A stretch of 64,000 nucleotides of DNA from Acinetobacter calcoaceticus (GTDB taxonomy: Bacteria; Pseudomonadota; Gammaproteobacteria; Pseudomonadales; Moraxellaceae): positions 62,001 to 126,000 of the forward strand of contig NZ_JADVKT010000008.1 in assembly GCF_016508255.1 (NCBI RefSeq). The letters are read 5' to 3'. This document shows, piece after piece, positions 35,806-47,888 of the stretch (position 1 is its first letter; each line of letters opens with the position of its first letter). Below the pieces are notes generated by a model, which was not told the origin of the DNA, made no database searches, and saw nothing but the letters and a program-made list of their open reading frames with translations. The translations under genes were made by a program, and so were the position numbers.

Positions 35806-36849
35806 ATGGAAATCAATACGATTATTGGCATCGTTGTTGCCATTGTTATTATGCTAATTGGCTTAAAAATGATTTTAAAAAAGCCAAACCATGCTGAACC
35901 CTCATTAGACAGTGATTTACATATTAATCCTGATAGTAATCAGCCGGTTATACCTCGTCATGTACGAAATCAGCTTGAACAGCCTGAAGCAGCCGTAGGG
36001 TCTGTGGCAGCGCGAGTTGAACCGACCTTAAATGAATCAGTAGAACCACAAGTCAGTGAAACAGCTCAAGTAAAAGGATCCGTTACAGAATCCACTCCAA
36101 CGACTTCATCTGAGCAAACTCAAACTTCTGTTGAACATACTTCTGTAGTAGAAGAAATCAAATCTGAAGAAACTGTAGCGAACCCTAGCATTCATACTAA
36201 TAGTTCAGTTGAGTTAGCTGATACAGTTTCTGTTCAACCAGAAGGTGAAACTGCGTCAGAAGTAAACTTGGAACTTGAAAACGAAAAAGCTGAGCCAGAG
36301 CTGAGTTTAAACCCGAATATTGAAACTGCCGAAATTGCTGAGTTTGAAGGTGAGAGTAATATTCTTGATGTGCATTTGCATGAGCAGCAACGCTATGACG
36401 ATGAAAGTGCATTAGCTATGGCTGAACAGATTATTGCACTCAATGTTTATCCTAACCCTCGCCGTGCCCTATCGGGTGATAAAGCGCTTAAAGTACTGCT
36501 GAAATATGGTTTACGTTATGGCGAAATGTCATGTTTCCATCGCTATGAAAATACCGACGAACCAAGTGTACTTATGTTCTCAGTACTGCGCATGACTGAT
36601 AATGGCCCAGCCGGATTTGATCTTGAAACCTTATCTAGTGAACAGGTTCAAGGATTGGCATTTTTCCTCGCACTTCCAAGTAGTAAGGCCGTTACTGGTT
36701 TTGACATGATGGCCAGCATAGCAGGTCTAATTGCTCGTGAAATTGATGGCAAAGTTTATGATGAGAATAATCTTGAATTTACACCACAGTTAAAAGAGCA
36801 CTGGCGTCATCATGTGATTGATTATCGTCCGGCACAGGCGACTGCCTAG
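35806..36849 (+). CDS. zipA: Cell division protein ZipA
   Basis: A 347-residue protein that tethers FtsZ to the inner membrane. One N-terminal helix (IIGIVVAIVIMLIGLKMIL, residues 5-23) is followed by a long acidic Pro/Ser/Thr/Glu-rich linker (about 30-195) and the C-terminal FtsZ-binding domain (about 200-340: ALAMAEQIIALNVYPNPRRA, FHRYENTDEPSVLMFSVLRM, FFLALPSSKAVTGFDMM). It starts one base after the smc stop, so it is translationally coupled. The smc-zipA-ligA order is common in Pseudomonadales. Confidence 0.92.
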   Translation: MEINTIIGIVVAIVIMLIGLKMILKKPNHAEPSLDSDLHINPDSNQPVIPRHVRNQLEQPEAAVGSVAARVEPTLNESVEPQVSETAQVKGSVTESTPTTSSEQTQTSVEHTSVVEEIKSEETVANPSIHTNSSVELADTVSVQPEGETASEVNLELENEKAEPELSLNPNIETAEIAEFEGESNILDVHLHEQQRYDDESALAMAEQIIALNVYPNPRRALSGDKALKVLLKYGLRYGEMSCFHRYENTDEPSVLMFSVLRMTDNGPAGFDLETLSSEQVQGLAFFLALPSSKAVTGFDMMASIAGLIAREIDGKVYDENNLEFTPQLKEHWRHHVIDYRPAQATA

Positions 36850-36892
36850 TTTTAATTTTTTACGTTCGTTGCGATAATTGCAACAAATTTAG

Positions 36893-38980
<2,088 letters not shown>

Positions 38981-39054
38981 TACGCTCTGCGAAATAAGAA
39001 CCATTGTTTTTAGTTACAAATTAATAAACTGGTGGTTTTAGGCATATTAAAACA

Positions 39055-39090
39055 CTTGTCTGAGCATATAAATCAGACAAGCGTTTATTT
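39055..39090 (+). terminator. Probable ligA terminator
   Basis: cttgtctga / tcagacaag 9-bp arms with a 9-base loop, then a T-rich stretch (gtttattttt). About 75 bases past the ligA stop. Confidence 0.55.
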
Positions 39091-39234
39091 TTGCAGGGGA
39101 AATTAAAATAACTTAAACTGTAAATGCGTATGTTTCTCATTTTAATTTTATAAAAATCATAAACTTAACTAATTTTTGCTTTGCATTCATTTTTAAGATT
39201 GACCATAATGGACTCATACGATAGGAGATTTATT

Positions 39235-39699
39235 ATGCGTGGCAATCCAGAAGTCATAGACTATTTAAATATGCTCATTGGCGGAGAGTTGGCTGCCCGT
39301 GATCAATATCTAATCCATTCTCGTATGTATGAAGATTGGGGCTTAAATAAAATTTATGAACGTATCGACCATGAGATGCAAGAAGAAGCTTCTCATGCTG
39401 ATGCGATCATTCGCCGTGTATTGTTCTTAGGCGCTAAACCAAACATGCATCGTGAAGATATTAATGTTGGTACTGACGTTGTATCTTGCTTAAAAGCTGA
39501 TTTGGCACTTGAATATCACGTTCGTGAAAAGTTAGCGACAGGTATCAAGCTTTGTGAAGAGAAGGGCGATTACATTAGCCGTGATATGTTACGTCAACAA
39601 TTATCTGACACTGAAGAAGACCATACATATTGGTTAGAAAAGCAATTACGTTTAATTGAGTTGATTGGTTTGCAAAATTATATTCAATCTCAAATTTGA
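39235..39699 (+). CDS. Bacterioferritin-family iron-storage protein without the heme-ligand Met (FtnA-like)
   Basis: A 154-residue four-helix ferritin. The start is the ATG at 39235, with aggag 7-12 bases upstream; the longer frame adds 18 unconserved residues. Ferroxidase residues are present: Glu18 (GGELAAR), Glu51 and His54 (EEASHAD), and Glu/His in the last helices ([10 protein letters not shown]). In ungapped alignment with E. coli Bfr, residue 52, the heme axial Met, is Ala (codon 39388-39390). The sequence closely resembles Pseudomonas FtnA (formerly BfrA), which also lacks that Met. It stores iron; it probably does not bind heme by itself. Confidence 0.9.
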   Translation: MRGNPEVIDYLNMLIGGELAARDQYLIHSRMYEDWGLNKIYERIDHEMQEEASHADAIIRRVLFLGAKPNMHREDINVGTDVVSCLKADLALEYHVREKLATGIKLCEEKGDYISRDMLRQQLSDTEEDHTYWLEKQLRLIELIGLQNYIQSQI

Positions 39700-39707
39700 T
39701 TTAGAAG

Positions 39708-39730
39708 ACCCAGCTTTAGCTGGGTTTTTT
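39708..39730 (+). terminator. Intrinsic terminator after the ferritin gene
   Basis: acccagc-ttta-gctgggt followed by six T. Confidence 0.9.
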
Positions 39731-39792
39731 ATTAAATGTTTTAGAATAAATTAAATTTATAAAAAACTAATTTTATCCAAAATGAACATATT

Positions 39793-39817
39793 CAAAGCCT
39801 TACTACATAAGGCTTTG
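39793..39817 (+). repeat. Hairpin in the ferritin-MFS intergenic region
   Basis: caaagcctta-ctaca-taaggctttg, a perfect 10-bp stem without a T run, so not a standard terminator. It lies upstream of a second strong hairpin. Confidence 0.6.
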
Positions 39818-39877
39818 GTAGTTACAAAAAAGTCAGAAAAATTGTATCACACCCCCTGTTTTTTTTATGGAATTGGA

Positions 39878-39935
39878 TATAATTTCGCCAATAAAACCCT
39901 TGCCTGGAAATTTAATAAGGCAAGGGTTTTTCTAT
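39878..39935 (+). promoter_or_regulatory. Candidate promoter and terminator-like leader hairpin of the MFS gene
   Basis: A consensus tataat box lies at 39878-39883 (the -35 region is poor). It is followed by a perfect 13-bp inverted repeat, aaaacccttgcct (39893-39905) with aggcaagggtttt (39918-39930), ending in T. If transcription starts near 39890, most transcripts could stop here, giving a tiny RNA or an attenuator for the permease starting at 39988. Confidence 0.4.
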
Positions 39936-39987
39936 GGAAAATCGGTTGGTATGGATCGCCAATGATTTTATGGTGAGCTTGTAAAAT

Positions 39988-41181
39988 ATGTTATTTACCA
40001 AACCTGCTGTTTTAGATACAGCTACTCTCCTAAGCACACAACGTCTCGCAACACGTCTTAGCTTTTTTAGTTTAGGCTTTGCGACGGCAGCTTGGGCACC
40101 ACTTATTCCTTTTGCACAGCAGCGTTTAAACCTAAATCATGCAGATTTCGGTTTACTTCTCTTGTGTATGGGAATTGGATCGATGATTGCGATGCCAGCT
40201 ACTGGTGCTTTAGTAAAGCGCTGGGGATGTCGTCCATTAATTGCATTAGCATTAATGCTACTCATGGTTTTATTACCGAGCCTAACAATGTGGAATAGCA
40301 TTGTAATGATGGCTGTAGCACTATTTATTTTTGGTTCAGCAGCAGGATGTCTTGGTGTAGCAATAAATTTACAAGCTGTAGTGGTTGAAAAGCATAGCTT
40401 GCGTGCTTTGATGTCTAGTTTTCATGGCATGTGTAGTCTGGGGGGCTTAACAGGCGCTATGCTCGTAACTGGTTTATTGGCAGTAGGTCTTTCTCCTTTA
40501 ATGAGTACATTGTCGGTTGTGATGATTCTGCTCGTTATTGGGGGAATAGCAATTCCTTCTTGTTTAACGAGTTTTGAACAAGATGAGCGGCCAGATGAAG
40601 AAATGATTGATAAGCCTAAAAAACATTATCGACCGAATGGCATTATTATGCTTATTGGTATGATGTGTTTTATTGCCTTTTTATCAGAAGGTGCGGCAAT
40701 GGATTGGGGTGGTATTTATTTAACAAGTAAATATCAACTTAATCCTGCTTTTGCAGGGCTAGCCTATACCTTTTTTGCACTTAGCTTGACCACAGGGCGT
40801 TTCGCAGGTCATATCTTGCTTAAGCAATGGGGTGAAAAAAGTATTGTGACTTATAGTGCGATTGGCGCAGCAATTGGGATGGTTGTTATTGTGACTGCTC
40901 CAATTTGGCAGGTGGTTATATTAGGCTACGCTCTTCTCGGATTAGGCTGTTCTAATATTGTACCAGTCATGTTTTCTCGCGTGGGTCGACAAAATGATAT
41001 GCCTAAGGCGACAGCATTATCCTTGGTATCTACTATTGCTTATACAGGTTCACTAAGTGGGCCTGCTTTAATTGGTTTAATCGGTGAATGGACCAGTTTA
41101 AGCACTGTTTTAACAGGCGTAGCGGTCCTATTGTTTATTATTGCTTTACTTAACCGCTTTACGGTAATAAAGGCGAGTTAA
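39988..41181 (+). CDS. MFS permease (YbjJ-like)
   Basis: A 397-residue transporter with about twelve helices. The first loop AAWAPLIPFAQQRLNLNHADFGLLLLCMGIGSMIAMPATG, with GALVKRWGCRP following, is the MFS A-motif region. The second half starts near residue 215 (NGIIMLIGMMCFIAFLSEGAAMDWGGIYLT). The overall pattern, including AMDWGGIYL, resembles YbjJ-type permeases of unknown substrate. It stands alone between terminators; a leader hairpin upstream may regulate it. Confidence 0.85.
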   Translation: MLFTKPAVLDTATLLSTQRLATRLSFFSLGFATAAWAPLIPFAQQRLNLNHADFGLLLLCMGIGSMIAMPATGALVKRWGCRPLIALALMLLMVLLPSLTMWNSIVMMAVALFIFGSAAGCLGVAINLQAVVVEKHSLRALMSSFHGMCSLGGLTGAMLVTGLLAVGLSPLMSTLSVVMILLVIGGIAIPSCLTSFEQDERPDEEMIDKPKKHYRPNGIIMLIGMMCFIAFLSEGAAMDWGGIYLTSKYQLNPAFAGLAYTFFALSLTTGRFAGHILLKQWGEKSIVTYSAIGAAIGMVVIVTAPIWQVVILGYALLGLGCSNIVPVMFSRVGRQNDMPKATALSLVSTIAYTGSLSGPALIGLIGEWTSLSTVLTGVAVLLFIIALLNRFTVIKAS

Positions 41182-41207
41182 TTTATAGATTAAAAATCAA
41201 TCTATAG

Positions 41208-41240
41208 AACATCGAGAAGCTAAGCTTCTCGATGTTTTTT
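41208..41240. terminator. Bidirectional terminator between the MFS gene and otsA
   Basis: aacatcgagaagc-taa-gcttctcgatgtt: 13-bp perfect stem, then T run. Serves the two convergent genes. Confidence 0.9.
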
Positions 41241-41249
41241 TATTTAGAT

Positions 41250-42683
41250 TTATAAGACCTGATAGATCGATTGATATTTCTCTTGCAATGATTGTTGCGG
41301 TTTCATCATTGAAGTCGAAACGTTTTCGAGATCATCCAAGAAATTATTCCGCCAATGGGTCAAATCACAAGCAGTTAAACCTTCTATCAATTGTTGATAA
41401 CGATTGATACGTTCTGCTTTAGACATCTCTAAAGCCATTTTTAAGGTATCTATCATGGCAGCCCTATCTTGTGGGTCAACAATCAGTGCTTGAGACATTT
41501 GCTCAGCAGCACCAGCATATTTAGATAAAATGAGAACACCTGGATTTTCTGGATCTTGGGCAGCAATATATTCTTTAGCGACTAGATTCATACCATCTCG
41601 TAGTGAACTGATCCAGCAAATATCTGAATTACGATAAATATGCATGAGGCTGTGATGTTGAACAGTGTCATAGCAACAATCTACAGGTCTCCAATCTTCA
41701 TGCGCAAACTCTTCATTAATCAACTCAAGCTTCGTTTTAAAACGTTGATGTAAGCGTTGATAAACTGGAATGTCGGTGCGAGAGGGTGTTGCTACTTGAA
41801 TATGCCGAACGAGTCCATGATATTCAGGGTTGATTTCTAAGAAAGTGGCAAATGCATTAAAACGTTCAAGTAAACCTTTTGAATAATCAATTCGGTCAAC
41901 CCCGATAATTGTTTTTTGCCGAGGTATTTCTTCAAAATTGAATATAGAAGGGGCATGAGCACTCTTTTGAGCTTGTTGTTGAATAAGCTCAGGTTGAACG
42001 CCAATCGGATATGACTTAATCAGTACTTGGCGTTTCTTGTAGCTAATACGGTTAGATTGTATTTTTTGGGCTTCCAGTAAACTAATACATGTTCGCATAC
42101 ATGCATTTTGGTCAGTTTGGGTCTGTAAACCGATCACATCATATTGGCTCAAATCTTGGATTAGCTCGAGTGCCACTGGAACTTTGCGCCAAATATTCAG
42201 GCTTGCAAAAGGAATATGTAAAAAGAAACCAATTTTATTTTGCATGCCTAATTCACGGCAATAACGTGCCACACTAAAAAAGTGGTAATCATGTACCCAA
42301 ATAAGATCTTCAGGTTGAGCAAGCTGTTTTAGCTTTTGAGCAAATAATCGGTTGACCTTTTGATACGTATTATATTCTTGGGCATCATATTCAATCAGAT
42401 CATCACGACTATGCATCGCTGGCCACAGAACTTTATTCGCAAATCCACAGTAATATTGTGCATATTGCTGATGAGTAAGAGGGCAGGTAATGTAATCAAT
42501 TCCCTGAGAGTAGGCCTGTTCAAATTCTGGAGCTTCGCTATCGGTAATTTGCTGTCCATTCCAGCCTAACCAGATGCCATTGCTATCATTTAATGCATCT
42601 TGTACAGCTACAGCGAGGCCACCAGCCGAAGATTTACCAGAAGGCATACTTATTCGATTTGATAACACGATTAATTTAGACAT
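41250..42683 (-). CDS. otsA: Trehalose-6-phosphate synthase
   Basis: A 477-residue GT20 glycosyltransferase that joins UDP-glucose and glucose-6-phosphate. N-terminal IVLSNRISMPSGKSSAGGLAVAV contains the NR and SAGGL donor-loop residues. WVHDYHFFSVARYCRELG and IGFFLHIPFASLNIWRKVP follow (about residues 125-180). IIGVDRIDYSKGLLERFNAF holds the Arg/Lys pair for UDP-glucose phosphates, and LRDGMNLVAKEYIAAQ lies near the C-terminus. It overlaps the end of otsB by 13 bases, so the two are coupled. Trehalose made this way protects against salt and drying. Confidence 0.96.
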   Translation of the reverse strand: MSKLIVLSNRISMPSGKSSAGGLAVAVQDALNDSNGIWLGWNGQQITDSEAPEFEQAYSQGIDYITCPLTHQQYAQYYCGFANKVLWPAMHSRDDLIEYDAQEYNTYQKVNRLFAQKLKQLAQPEDLIWVHDYHFFSVARYCRELGMQNKIGFFLHIPFASLNIWRKVPVALELIQDLSQYDVIGLQTQTDQNACMRTCISLLEAQKIQSNRISYKKRQVLIKSYPIGVQPELIQQQAQKSAHAPSIFNFEEIPRQKTIIGVDRIDYSKGLLERFNAFATFLEINPEYHGLVRHIQVATPSRTDIPVYQRLHQRFKTKLELINEEFAHEDWRPVDCCYDTVQHHSLMHIYRNSDICWISSLRDGMNLVAKEYIAAQDPENPGVLILSKYAGAAEQMSQALIVDPQDRAAMIDTLKMALEMSKAERINRYQQLIEGLTACDLTHWRNNFLDDLENVSTSMMKPQQSLQEKYQSIYQVL

Positions 42684-43522
42684 AATTGTTCTCCATTCTG
42701 ATTTTGGCTATTTTTGACATATAATTTTTTTATTCTGTCTTGAAATAAAAAAAGAAAATTAGCGACATTATTAATATCTTTTAATCTGTATTTAGCTTCT
42801 GTTTCACCAGAACCTACCTTAATTGAAATACCTGATTTTTGATTAGTAAAAATAAAACCTGATTCATCGGTTAAATCATCTCCAATAAAAATAGGGTGAG
42901 ATAATGGTGAATTAAAGTGATTTAATATAGTTTGAATTGCTTGACCTTTATCTGCTTGTTTAGGTATTAACTCAATAACATATTTACCTTTACTGATTTT
43001 TAGTTGAGGATAAAAATACTTAATCTGCTGCATAATATAAATCGCATTATTTTCTAATTCAGGGTTTTCTCTATAATGTAAAGCTACAGAATATCCTTTA
43101 TCCTCAATTAATAATTCAGGATATGTTTTGCAAGCTTGTATAATATCTTGTTTTAATTTTTTAAAATTAATATCAGTTAAGTCTGGTCGAATGGTAGTAT
43201 TCGAATCAACATGAATATCTAGACCATGTAAACCAGCAATAGGAATTTCAATAGGCTTTAAAAGCTTTTGAGCAGTTGCTACATCGCGGCCTGTGACAGC
43301 AACGACAGGTATATTTAATTCAATTACTTCTTTAATTATTTCTAATGTTGAATTAGGAATAAAACTTTGCTCTGGATTAATTTGAAAGGGAGATAAGGTT
43401 CCATCAATATCTAAAAATAAGCAGTAATTTTTATCAACAGCTAAAGTGTTGATAATATCACTAGGTGTAACAAAAAATGTATCTTTTACTCTCCCATCAG
43501 ATAATGAATTTTGAGTCTTCAT
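42671..43522 (-). CDS. otsB: Trehalose-6-phosphate phosphatase
   Basis: A 283-residue HAD-superfamily phosphatase removing the phosphate from trehalose-6-phosphate. Motif I is CLFLDIDGTLSPF (nucleophile Asp, about residues 35-47), motif II VVAVTGRD, motif III Lys in the QADKGQAIQTIL stretch and motif IV HPIFIGDDLTDESGF. It is the first gene of the otsB-otsA operon. Base composition is visibly more AT-rich than otsA, with many Ile, Asn and Lys codons ending in A/T. Confidence 0.93.
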   Translation of the reverse strand: MKTQNSLSDGRVKDTFFVTPSDIINTLAVDKNYCLFLDIDGTLSPFQINPEQSFIPNSTLEIIKEVIELNIPVVAVTGRDVATAQKLLKPIEIPIAGLHGLDIHVDSNTTIRPDLTDINFKKLKQDIIQACKTYPELLIEDKGYSVALHYRENPELENNAIYIMQQIKYFYPQLKISKGKYVIELIPKQADKGQAIQTILNHFNSPLSHPIFIGDDLTDESGFIFTNQKSGISIKVGSGETEAKYRLKDINNVANFLFLFQDRIKKLYVKNSQNQNGEQLCLN

Positions 43523-43866
43523 TTAGATTACCTAATATTTATTTGATCAATAATTAATCTTCTAACATTAAAATGAATTGATGAGTCATTTTTTTTAATA
43601 AAAAAACATAAGTATTAACATTAATTACATTGCATAATAGATTTATAGGCAAAGTGTGGAGTATGTTGTTTTTTCAGTGGCTTCAATGTTTAGATAATTA
43701 ATTTTTTGTATAGTTCATATAAATATTATACTTCTTACTTTTTAATATGTTTCATAATATTAATAAATTTTAAATAGTTGATTTAACTTCGAAGTCTTGA
43801 TAATCCGTTTTGATTTTAAAAGATATTTTTTCTATAGATTAATATATAATCCTCACAAAATGCGGC
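43523..43866. promoter_or_regulatory. Divergent AT-rich control region of otsBA and the biotin operon
   Basis: About 345 bases, mostly A/T, without a gene. For the biotin operon a tataat box at 43845-43850 lies only about 17 bases before the ATG at 43867. The leader would then be very short, and no clear ribosome binding site is seen. This box sits in a small dyad, gatta...taatc (43837-43851), a possible operator. No promoter for otsB could be placed with confidence. Confidence 0.35.
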
Positions 43867-44610
43867 ATGAGTACGAATATGAAGTTACAAAATAAAATTT
43901 TACTGATTACGGGGTGGGGAGTAGGCATTGAACCTTTACAATCATTAAAATTGCATTTAGAACAGAAGGGATATGAAACTCAACTCATTAATATTTTTAA
44001 TGTTTTAGATAATAGTTTTCAAACTCAGCTTAATTCTCTAAATGACATCGATACTGTAATAGGCTGGTCTCTAGGAGGTCAGCTCTCTACTGTACTGGTT
44101 GAACGTTTTTATCAAAGCACTGGAAAGGCTAAAACCCTAATTACACTGGCGTCAAATCCATGCTTTGTGGCTAATGATTCTTGGCATACTGCTATGCCAT
44201 CACAAGTATTTAAACGTTTTAAGCAGTCTTTTACAGAAGATCCGCAAGCAACTTTAAAGCGTTTTTGTTATTTAATTACTCAAGGTTCAGCACAAGCAAA
44301 ACAAGATTGGTTAACCTTACAAAATTTAATAAATGATCAACCTCAAGAACTATTGTTACAAGGTTTAGAAATGTTAGAGCAACTAAACTTAGTAGATAAC
44401 TTGAAAAATTATCCTGGCTTACAACTTCATTTGTTGGCCGAGCAAGATGGTGTCATTCCTTGCAAAATTGAGTTGAATCTCCAAAATATAGCGACAGAAA
44501 AGATAGAATATAAGCTATTAAAAGACGCGACCCATGCTTTTCCTTACCTACAGGTCGAACGCACAATTGAAGAAATCTGCCAATTTTTAACAAATCATCA
44601 GCAAAGTTAA
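43867..44610 (+). CDS. bioH: Alpha/beta hydrolase, probable pimeloyl-ACP methyl ester esterase (BioH-like)
   Basis: A 247-residue alpha/beta hydrolase. The oxyanion-type N-terminal segment is LLITGWGVGIEPL. The nucleophile elbow is GWSLGGQLS (Ser about residue 69), as in BioH-type esterases. The acid is likely the Asp in LLAEQDGVIP, and the His is in KDATHAFPYL. As the first gene before bioA-F-C-D it most likely frees pimeloyl-ACP from the methyl ester made by BioC-initiated synthesis. Overall similarity to E. coli BioH is low, so the symbol rests mainly on context. Confidence 0.7.
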   Translation: MSTNMKLQNKILLITGWGVGIEPLQSLKLHLEQKGYETQLINIFNVLDNSFQTQLNSLNDIDTVIGWSLGGQLSTVLVERFYQSTGKAKTLITLASNPCFVANDSWHTAMPSQVFKRFKQSFTEDPQATLKRFCYLITQGSAQAKQDWLTLQNLINDQPQELLLQGLEMLEQLNLVDNLKNYPGLQLHLLAEQDGVIPCKIELNLQNIATEKIEYKLLKDATHAFPYLQVERTIEEICQFLTNHQQS

Positions 44611-44702
44611 TAAGCTTTGATTGATCTCGCAATTTTCTTTCATTATTAACAGGTTTAACATGTGCTAAATGAAAGATTTGATTGCTGTAAAGGGTAACTA
44701 GG

Positions 44703-45983
44703 ATGACCGATAATTTTGATTTGGAACATATTTGGCATCCTTATACTTCCATGACCAATCCGTTACCTACATTTAAAGTTAAGCGTGCTTATGGTGCGAC
44801 AATTGAATTAGATGATGGGCGAACTCTCATTGATGGGATGTCTTCATGGTGGTGTGCTATTCATGGTTACAATCATCCTGAGCTCAATCAGGCGGTCACG
44901 GATCAATTACAAAACATGTCTCATATCATGTTTGGTGGATTAACTCATGATCCTGCCATTGAGCTTGGTAAAATTCTTTTAAAAATTACCCCACCAAGTC
45001 TCGATAAAATTTTTTATGCAGATTCAGGTTCTGTTGCTGTTGAAGTAGCCTTAAAAATGGCTGTGCAATTTTGGACTGCTCAAGGTCAACCGCAGAAAAC
45101 CAACTTTATTACAACGCGTTCGGGCTATCACGGTGATACATGGAATGCGATGTCTGTGTGTGATCCAGTCACAGGCATGCATCAGATTTTTGGTACGAGT
45201 TTACCAAACCGCCTTTTTGTTACTGCGCCTCAAGTCAAATTTCATGAAGAGTGGAATCCAAAAGATATTGCAGAGTTAGAAAATGCAATTCAATTAAATC
45301 ATGAAAATTTAGCTGCCCTCATTATTGAGCCGATTGTACAAGGTGCAGGAGGCATGCGTTTTTATCATCCTGAATATTTGCGTCAGGCCAAAGCACTTTG
45401 TGAAAAATATAACCTGCTTTTAATTTTTGATGAAATTGCCACAGGCTTTGGTCGCACTGGTAAGCTTTTTGCGTGGGAACATGCACAAGTTGAGCCTGAT
45501 ATTATGTGTATAGGTAAAGGCTTAACAGGTGGCTATATGACTTTGTCTGCGACTTTAACGACAAAACATGTTGCAGAAACGATTAGTCAGGGTGAGGCTG
45601 GGGTATTTATGCATGGCCCAACCTTTATGGCCAATCCGCTTGCTTGCGCGGTTGCTTTAAAAAGTACTCAATTGTTAATTGAACAAGATTGGCAAGCCAA
45701 CATTAAACGAATTGAACAACAGCTTACTCAATATTTGACACCTTTAAGTGAGCTTGATTACATTGCTGATGTGCGAGTGCTAGGTGCTATTGGTGTAGTA
45801 GAACTCACCTTTAATGTTGATATGAAAACTTTACAGAAACAGTTTGTAGATCGGGGAATCTGGATTCGACCTTTTGGCAAACTAGTTTATGTGATGCCGC
45901 CTTATGTCATCACTCAACAAGAGCTAAGTAATTTGCTTGAACAATTGGTTGAAGTTGTTAAAAAATTGCAGGGAGCGCATTAA
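44703..45983 (+). CDS. bioA: Adenosylmethionine-8-amino-7-oxononanoate aminotransferase
   Basis: A 426-residue PLP aminotransferase (class III) forming DAPA from KAPA with SAM as amino donor. Family signs: [14 protein letters not shown] at the start, [19 protein letters not shown] (substrate pocket), [39 protein letters not shown] (the PLP-contact Asp) and the Schiff-base lysine in [19 protein letters not shown]. It starts 92 bases after the hydrolase gene; bioF follows within 2 bases. Confidence 0.97.
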   Translation: MTDNFDLEHIWHPYTSMTNPLPTFKVKRAYGATIELDDGRTLIDGMSSWWCAIHGYNHPELNQAVTDQLQNMSHIMFGGLTHDPAIELGKILLKITPPSLDKIFYADSGSVAVEVALKMAVQFWTAQGQPQKTNFITTRSGYHGDTWNAMSVCDPVTGMHQIFGTSLPNRLFVTAPQVKFHEEWNPKDIAELENAIQLNHENLAALIIEPIVQGAGGMRFYHPEYLRQAKALCEKYNLLLIFDEIATGFGRTGKLFAWEHAQVEPDIMCIGKGLTGGYMTLSATLTTKHVAETISQGEAGVFMHGPTFMANPLACAVALKSTQLLIEQDWQANIKRIEQQLTQYLTPLSELDYIADVRVLGAIGVVELTFNVDMKTLQKQFVDRGIWIRPFGKLVYVMPPYVITQQELSNLLEQLVEVVKKLQGAH

Positions 45984-45984
45984 G

Positions 45985-47142
45985 ATGTCATTGCTTGATC
46001 ATTTTGCTACCGAGTTAGATGAGTTAAAACAACAAGGTAATTTCAGACAATTTACCCAAAATGTGCAGCATGGCCGTTTTATTACAATTCAAAATAAAAC
46101 AATGCTGAACTTAGCTTCAAATGATTATCTTGGACTGGCGGCTGATATCAATCTTCGTCAAGAATTTTTAGATAGCTTGCCGTTAGAGCGGAGCTATTTT
46201 AGTTCTTCATCGGCCCGTTTATTGACGGGTAACTTTGATGAATATGAACAGTTGGAAAATAGCCTAAGCAAAGCATTTGGTGGTCGGGCAGCTTTACTAT
46301 TTAATAGTGGTTACCATATGAATATTGGTATTTTACCTGCTGTTGCTGATGGAAAAACCTTAATCTTGGCAGATAAGTTAGTTCATGCAAGCATGATTGA
46401 TGGAATACGTTTGTCTGGTGCTCAGTATGTACGTTATCGCCATAATGACTTAAAGCATCTAGAGCAACTTTTGCAAAAATATCATGATGACGACAAGATT
46501 GAACGCATTATTGTGGTGACTGAAAGTATTTTTAGCATGGATGGGGATGAAACTGATTTAGCTGCTTTGGTGCAACTAAAAAAACGTTTTGCCAAAACTA
46601 TGCTCTATGTAGATGAAGCGCATTCAATCGGTGTACGTGGACAACAAGGTTTAGGATGTGCTGAGCAATACAATGTCATTCAAGATATTGATTTTCTAGT
46701 GGGAACATTAGGTAAAGCATTGGCAGCAGTGGGTGGCTACGTTATTTGTCATCCAATTATTAAAGACTATTTAATTAATAAAATGCGCCCACTTATTTTT
46801 AGTACTGCCCAACCGCCAATTGTTATGGCATGGGCAAACTTTGTGTTCCAAAAAGTATTACAAGCTCAGCCCCAACGTGAACATTTACAAACTATTAGTC
46901 AGTATCTTCAATATGCTGTTGTGCAAAAGGGTTACATTAGTCCATCAACAAGCCATATTATTCCAATTATTGTGGGCGAAAGTCAGGCTGCAATAGAAAA
47001 AGCAAAGCAGGTTCAAGAAAATGGTTTTTATGCCATGCCTGTACGTCCACCAACCGTTCCTCAAAATAGTTCTCGTTTGCGTATTTCTTTAACGTCAATG
47101 GTGCAGCAGCATGAGCTTGAAACATTGGTGAGTTTCCTGTGA
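45985..47142 (+). CDS. bioF: 8-amino-7-oxononanoate synthase
   Basis: A 385-residue PLP enzyme condensing pimeloyl-ACP with L-alanine. The start is the ATG at 45985 ([14 protein letters not shown]), with gggag 9-13 bases upstream inside the end of bioA; the longer frame overlapping bioA is rejected. Motifs: [12 protein letters not shown] (residues about 37-48), [44 protein letters not shown] and the lysine in [15 protein letters not shown]. The stop overlaps the bioC GTG start by 4 bases. Confidence 0.96.
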   Translation: MSLLDHFATELDELKQQGNFRQFTQNVQHGRFITIQNKTMLNLASNDYLGLAADINLRQEFLDSLPLERSYFSSSSARLLTGNFDEYEQLENSLSKAFGGRAALLFNSGYHMNIGILPAVADGKTLILADKLVHASMIDGIRLSGAQYVRYRHNDLKHLEQLLQKYHDDDKIERIIVVTESIFSMDGDETDLAALVQLKKRFAKTMLYVDEAHSIGVRGQQGLGCAEQYNVIQDIDFLVGTLGKALAAVGGYVICHPIIKDYLINKMRPLIFSTAQPPIVMAWANFVFQKVLQAQPQREHLQTISQYLQYAVVQKGYISPSTSHIIPIIVGESQAAIEKAKQVQENGFYAMPVRPPTVPQNSSRLRISLTSMVQQHELETLVSFL

Positions 47143-47888
47143 GTTTGAATAAAACCTTAGTTGCTGAGCGGTTCGCTAAAGCGGGGCAGAGTTATTCAGA
47201 GCACGCCATTGTTCAAAAACAAATTTGTCAAAATTTAATGGGGTTACTTCAGCAATTTTGCTCTGTAAATATGCCACGTGTTTTTGAAATTGGTTGTGGG
47301 TCGGGTAATCTAACGCATTTGATCACAGCGTACTTTCAGCTTGAGCATTTAGTTTTAAATGATTTATATGTAGATGTGCAGCAACATTTTACTCATCAAG
47401 AAAAGTTAGAATGGTTAATTGGGGATGTTGAAACGTTAAAGCTTCCAGAGCAGCTCGACATGATTGTTTCTGGTTCAGCTTTGCAATGGATGCAAGATTT
47501 ACCACGCTTGCTCGAACGTTGTAATGAATCTTTAGTTGATCAAGGCTGGTTATGTTTTTCAACTTTTGGGCCAAAAAATTTAATTGAAATTAAAGAGCTC
47601 ACGGGTCAAGGCTTAAGTTATTGGTCTATCGAAAATTGGAATAGTGCCTTAACTCAGGCTGGTTTTGAGATTTTGCATTTGTCAGAGTCAGAGACCCAGC
47701 TCTATTTTGACTCCCCTAAAACAGTATTGCAGCATTTAAAATCAACAGGTGTAACAGCCACAGCACGGCATCGTTGGAATAAGCAGACTTTACAGCAGTT
47801 TTATCATGATTATGAACGGTTTAAACATGCCGGGGGTTATTCCTTAACATATCATCCGATTTATTGTATTGCCCGGAGAGTTAAATGA
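47139..47888 (+). CDS. bioC: Malonyl-ACP O-methyltransferase
   Basis: A 249-residue SAM-dependent methyltransferase that masks malonyl-ACP so the fatty-acid machinery can build pimelate. It starts with GTG, overlapping bioF by 4 bases. N-terminal [19 protein letters not shown] is BioC-typical. SAM motif I is [15 protein letters not shown] (about residues 44-58), and [16 protein letters not shown] carries the conserved SxxALQW motif. Its stop overlaps the bioD ATG, so bioF, bioC and bioD are translationally coupled. Confidence 0.94.
   Translation: MSLNKTLVAERFAKAGQSYSEHAIVQKQICQNLMGLLQQFCSVNMPRVFEIGCGSGNLTHLITAYFQLEHLVLNDLYVDVQQHFTHQEKLEWLIGDVETLKLPEQLDMIVSGSALQWMQDLPRLLERCNESLVDQGWLCFSTFGPKNLIEIKELTGQGLSYWSIENWNSALTQAGFEILHLSESETQLYFDSPKTVLQHLKSTGVTATARHRWNKQTLQQFYHDYERFKHAGGYSLTYHPIYCIARRVK

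Noticed and set aside
40092..40298. Small plus-strand frame in the MFS gene
   Set aside because: Shadow frame of the permease coding sequence.
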